From: Aphelocoma coerulescens
Taxonomy: Eukaryota; Chordata; Aves; Passeriformes; Corvidae
Reading direction: 5' to 3'
Assembly: GCF_041296385.1 (NCBI RefSeq)
Contig: NW_027184064.1
Coordinates: 1,612,001 to 1,676,000 of the forward strand
DNA: 64,000 nt
In this document: positions 58,827 through 64,000 of the stretch, one piece after another
Layout of the letters: the number at the start of each line of letters is the position of its first letter
Numbering within the stretch: the first letter of the stretch is position 1
Position numbers and translations under genes: made by a program
Notes under the pieces: model-generated
Told to the model about the DNA's origin: nothing
What the model saw: the letters and a program-made list of their open reading frames with translations, nothing else
Database searches by the model: none

Positions 58827-61800
58827 GTACTAGAATATGTTTTGATATGTGGAGCTCAATAAAATGTCTGTGGTGTTTTTTGCTTTACCTAGCAGTCCAA
58901 ACATGCTATTAAAGTGGTGGGAAAAGGACACCCAGCACACTGGCCTTACAGCATACAGGGAGCAACTATTCCAGAGTGCATGTCCTGGCAAGCTGATGTG
59001 GAAAAGGTCATTTTCAGTTTTGCATGTGTCATAAATTTGTCCTTGCAGCTGTAACAAAAGGATAATTATTCTATTTATAGAAGTACACTATGCTATGGGG
59101 TTTTATGGAGGTTAGTTTCACCTTAAATTTTATCAGTGGAGCTTAGATAAAATCAAGGAAAAAGAAGAATGGACAGGATTAAACAGGAAAACTAGCATAA
59201 TGTCTTCCTAAACAAGATAATAAGTCTGAGTGAGCTTATTTGTCCTTCCTTTTCTTAGTAAAGAAGGAGGCAAAGATACAGAAATGACAATTGCTCTCTT
59301 AGTGGTACTGCAGGAGTATACCTAACATGTCTGGAAGTAAACAATTCTTCCTGGAAATTTTCCATGCATCAGTAAAATTGTTCTAAAAATGTAAAACCTC
59401 ACTCCAAATCCTACACTTTTTTTATAACAGAGCTTTACTGGAAGTCATTTGGTAGTTGCATTATGGATGATAGAAAAACCATCCGACAGCAGGAGGTAGA
59501 AAAGACAGAAAGATGTGTCAAGTCAAAGGGGAGGGGTGAGGCTGCAGCAGCTCAGTGTAAGGGACAATCTGCTGCAGCTTAAACTGTTCCACAGGAAGAA
59601 TGAAAGCTCCAGCATACTGTCCCAGCTGATGAACTCAGTCTGAGACCTGTTAAGAACCTGATAATTAAGCTTAAATGAGTTTGTCACTAAAGCATTTCCT
59701 CAAGGGCTCTCATTTGAGAGATTGGGCAAAGCAGTCTGAGACAGAAGACAAATTTCTACTTGGTTAAGCTCGGGAAGAGCATTGAGCAATAGGACTTCTA
59801 GAAGGATAAAATAATCTCTAGCCAAAATAAGATAACTTATATTTTAAGACAGATCTTAAAAATTATAAGATAATCTGGACAAACATAGTATGCTTATAAA
59901 CTGTAACTTATTTTTAACTGAAAGCAGTGTTTCTTGACTGCTAAATCAAAATTAACTTCATTCTGTGTTTACTGCTTGTTAAACAGCATTGCCATTAAAC
60001 ATTTTTTCCTGGGGGGAGAAGCAAAGTAGCTGAAGATAAATGAAGAATTTTATCAGATAAAATAACAAATTTTATGAATGAAAAGTGTCCTGGAGAATGA
60101 CATCCAAGTCCTTGTATAAGTTGGAAGAATACTTCCAATACATAATGTTCTTCATTCCAGGAGATAAATAGAAGACAGAAGGATCACCAATCCTGCAGCT
60201 GTGTTGAAGAGTAAAATAGAGAAGTCAGTTCATTAAAATGGTTGTACCCATCTTTCTGAACCATTTTAGGTAAAATACTTCTTTGTACTTTGGGCGGTAT
60301 AATGTGGCTTCAAAAGCAGGAAGAAAAAAAGATTGTTCCAATTAGTACGTACTGGAAGTGTGTTGAATGGTTTATAGCTACAAATAGTTCCTTTGCCTAC
60401 TGACCACTATAACAGCTGCTAAAATTTATAGTCAATTCATATGCCAGGATTTAGGACTACTTTATAGGTAAGGTGTCTTTCTGAGAAAAGCAAATGGTAA
60501 TTTAATTTATCACAGTGTAATAAATTATTTTTCAGCCATGTTTCCAAAGAACAATCATCGAGTTAATTTTCTGTTTCTGGTGTCAGATTAAGTTTCTTGT
60601 CTTTGTAAATGGAACAGAGCAGTTTGGAAAGAATTCTGAATTTGCAGATGGAAAAGAGATATTCAAAGTGTATTCTCTGCCTGGACTTCTGGAAAATAAA
60701 AATTACGAAAAGATGTAATTTCTCTCAGTCTTATGGCAGTTACTTTAAAAATTAGAAAGCTGAAAATACATTATATACAGTCTACACATAAGAATTATTA
60801 CGTAATTAATGTTGAATTTAAGTTCAACATCTTATAAAGCAAACACTTAACTGAGATACCAGATGCTTTTTCTTCACTCATTGCTGTTCCTCTTTAGTTC
60901 TTTAGCAAATGAAGTGCATGTGGTCATATTGTCTGTGTCTCCCCACACTTTCCTGCTTATCCCGCAGTAGCTTTTTCATCAGTTTCTCTCAGATGTGTCT
61001 GCAGGATAGGAATCTTGGAGATCATTGATTTCCTCTACAATTTATGAGAATAGGTGGTCAGGCAGAGGAAAGAAACCTTGTAGGTGTTCCCTCTGAAAAC
61101 TCTGACAAGTGAGAATCTCTTAAGAGTCAGAGAACACAGATGGATAAGTACATTATAAATGCACCAGTAATAAGAAATCAGAATCAAGAATCACAAATTT
61201 ATACAAAGCTGGTTTCCATCATGAGATGAGAGGTGAGCTTGCCATGTAAAAGGCAGGAAAATCAAGTTCAGAGTGAGTAAAGGAATAACTGCTGTGAATA
61301 CTGGTGTTAAATTACACATAAACCACTCTCAACTATTTTACCCAGAGATAAAATATGAAAAAAACAAAGTCACAGCAAACAAGTAGTCTTCTTCTATAAT
61401 ATTACTACTTCAAGCTGTCCAAAACAATTAATATATCTGTTCTACCCTGTGTGCTAAGAAAAATTGGAGAGCCAGAGTTGTAAACAGTGTCCAAACCAAA
61501 AGAGATAAAATCACTGATCCTGTATTCCTTTTCTTCCAAGAATCTCTTGTTGTTGACAGAGGAACTGTAACGATATCATCAGATATAACTACTTGATACA
61601 GAAAGATGTCTGAGTGAGGAGAAAGATCTGCTTTAACAAATGTATATAATTTGACTGATTGTTTGAAATGCATTTAGTGACATGAGTATTAATGTTTTCA
61701 TCTGTTCAGCCTTTACTATTGACCTAGTATTACATTTTACCCCATATCTTGTAAAGTGAGATCTTTTAAAGAATTTAGAGGTAGGAATAGCAAAACTAGC

Positions 61801-64000
61801 AGCAAAAATGTTCTTAGTGATAAAAATGTGGCAATGTTTATTGAAATGTTTCTTGAAAACAGCCTTTCAGGATGGGGAGGGAAGAAAACAAGGCAATATG
61901 AGCCTTAACATATAAAACAAATAAAATAATTAAAACCTGACACATTTTTTTCAATGGATGCCTTAAAATATAAATTTGTACTTGAATAAACTTTAGCCTG
62001 AATTATTTAGTAGCCAAGATAAAAACTAAGAACTGGATTTTTAAATGTCTTTGGAAAGTGGAAAAAGACCTGTTGACATTTTTTCAATATTATGTGGTAA
62101 CATGTGGTAATATATTTTCCCTTAAATACAAATCAGAGGAAAATGTGCATGTGTTTATATTTTTATGCCAAAAATTAATATATGCATTTCCTTTATAAAT
62201 GGAAATGTTTGGGTAGAAGTCCTATAAATTGTACATATCATTAATAAAAGAAGGGAATATATTTTAAAAAAAGGCAATTAATGTCAAGTTTGAAACAGGA
62301 AAACATAATTAAAAATTAGAAGTTACTAAGTAATGTAATCAAAGGGTATATGAAATAAATAGAAGAATGTGAATTGTTATAGATAGAAATGGAAATGGTA
62401 ACTGAAAAGATTTTTCATTATTATCAAAGTAAGAATTAATCAGGGAAGAAATTAGAACTCTGGAGGATGAGATGGGAGATGGGATGGTGGATGATGGGGA
62501 AATTATTGAAGTATTAAATTAGTACCTGCTTAATATAGTTACAAAGGCTAATGCTAATGGATCAATAGCTGACAATGGTTTCACGCTTAATTTTGTGCAT
62601 GTGCAGTTAGGCTTGTTTTCTCTTCCCATCCCAGCATAGTTAGATTTGCAAGTAAGTTAGATTTGAATCTTGTTAATTATTTTTTTAAGCTTCAGCAACA
62701 CAGAATGGAGATAGGCCCTTTCTACCACTGCAATGCTTATTAAATTTGTATCATCTATTTAATGCACATGGTTCCCTGACATCCCCAGAGAAAATGTTCT
62801 ACCCATCAGTGCTGCTGTGAACTTCCGCACATTATAAAGGAAAGTAGATACAGAGGATTGCACTGACAAACATTTCCCTGCTCCCATTTATATTTTTGCA
62901 TAATGTAAACAAATAAATGGTTCTCTTTATATGTAAAAATGCTGAAGTCAGAGAGTACCACTGGTTTCAGCTGCCTTTGATAGGACTACTGAAAATACAA
63001 GCCAGGGAAAGTAACTGAAATAACTGGAATAGTTCTACTTTAAAAAAATTTAAAAATTCTTCTCAATAGCAAGCCAGTAAATGAAGCAGATACTAAGCTG
63101 ATACGCAAAAATACCAAGTTTATTTGGAACACTTTAATTGTACCTTCAGTTCCATAGATGGTAAATAGCTATTGAAATCACATTTCAGAGAATTAAGTCT
63201 CACATCTGATACAGAAATGATCACATCTCATGTCTCCTCTAAAGATTTCTACGCTCGTATTCTACACAGACAATGGGAAGGGCAGATACAATCCTTCTGT
63301 GCTGTCGGAAATAACAAAGCAGATGCAAGTATGCTGGGATTTCATCTTTCACAGACTAGAATTTTAATCAGTTTTAATATATGTGTAACTAAGGAACTGC
63401 TTCTCTGGGTGTTTTTCCTTAAGTATTTTTAGAAATATATCCTCATTCATCAGTCAGATCAGCCATTTAGTCCTTAAACGGTCCAATCAAATTATAATTA
63501 ACCTTTCAAATTAAACATGAGACTAATAGAACCTCATTCTCAGGTCTGGCAAGACAGCTTGGGACCGGAAAGAGGTTGATCCCTTGCAAGTAAATGCAGG
63601 CAGGGCTTCAGCCCTCTGCTGGCTGCCATTGTCTCTCCTCTTAGCAGAAGCCTTCATTGTCCTGAGTAGCTGTGTGTAGATTCCAATGGGCAATTTGGTT
63701 TTTCTACTGCTTCAGCAGACTTGGCAGCAGACTCACCTGAGGTTTCTGCAGTGCTCCCATGCCTCTTGCCAGAGGGAGCTAGAGATTGAAAGTCAACAAC
63801 AATATTAATCTCTTGAGGGAGTTACTGGCCTTTAGTGATAGTGCTAGTCTCACTGAAAGAGGGAAAACAATACAGTCCATAAGACATTTTCCAGTTTTGA
63901 TAGTAAGGGTTCGTTTTGTTTGTTTGTTGGAGGGTTTGGCTTTTTGTTTCAGTTTTTCTTTACATTCTTTAATTGCTTATTATATAAAGGTAATTTTTTT
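58827..64000. other. AT-rich non-coding DNA to the window end
   Basis: About 5.2 kb with no recognisable gene, RNA or transposon. A slightly GC-richer patch at 63540-63790 has no frame or family that I can identify. All open frames are under 90 codons. Confidence 0.5.

Overview
The window reads as avian nuclear DNA, most likely from a songbird or another neoavian. It is AT-rich and gene-poor. It holds many 5'-truncated CR1 retrotransposon copies ending in the CR1 octamer tail (ATTCTATG or ATTCTGTG type) and several long endogenous-retrovirus LTRs of types I associate with passerine genomes. I found no convincing host protein-coding exon, tRNA, rRNA or CRISPR array. The stretch is best described as intergenic or deep intronic DNA whose readable content is almost entirely transposon fossils and simple repeats. 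Family names rest on memory of consensus features, not on a search.

Layout: 1-10 kb has CR1 fragments (419-1074 minus, 5085-5325 plus, 5440-6132 plus), a very old L3/MIR-like tail (8095-8335), and a solo LTR at 9811-10923 with a perfect 5-bp target duplication. 11-20 kb is plain AT-rich DNA. A CR1 tail lies at 20190-20666. 21.9-27.1 kb is the richest part: a nearly full-length minus-strand CR1 with decayed ORF1 (coiled coil plus GDSL-type esterase) and ORF2 (endonuclease plus reverse transcriptase). Two solo LTRs in opposite orientations split it, each flanked by a 6-bp duplication of CR1 sequence. A further LTR-like block follows at about 27480-27840.

31-41 kb holds a CR1 tail, LTR fragments (32207-32262, 33220-33481), a 59-bp ATG repeat, a 1453-bp solo LTR (35271-36723) and a 5'-truncated LTR (39776-40693). 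41-43 kb has a 60-bp AGAAT array, two stacked CR1 tails and a compound homopyrimidine tract of about 630 bp whose unit length changes 8, 5, 6, 7 along its length. 43-53 kb is mostly plain AT-rich DNA with one LTR scrap and one unrecognised cysteine-rich ORF. 53-55 kb has three CR1 tails. 57860-58821 is a minus-strand solo LTR with a perfect 5-bp target duplication. The rest, to 64 kb, shows nothing I can name.

The parts do not form a pathway. What they give is an insertion history: an old L3-like element, then CR1 copies, then LTRs inserted into CR1, then proviral loss leaving solo LTRs. No internal gag, pol or env sequence was seen beside any LTR. I found no new biological system. The most useful leads are the nested CR1/LTR locus, the homopyrimidine tract and the solo LTRs with readable target duplications.
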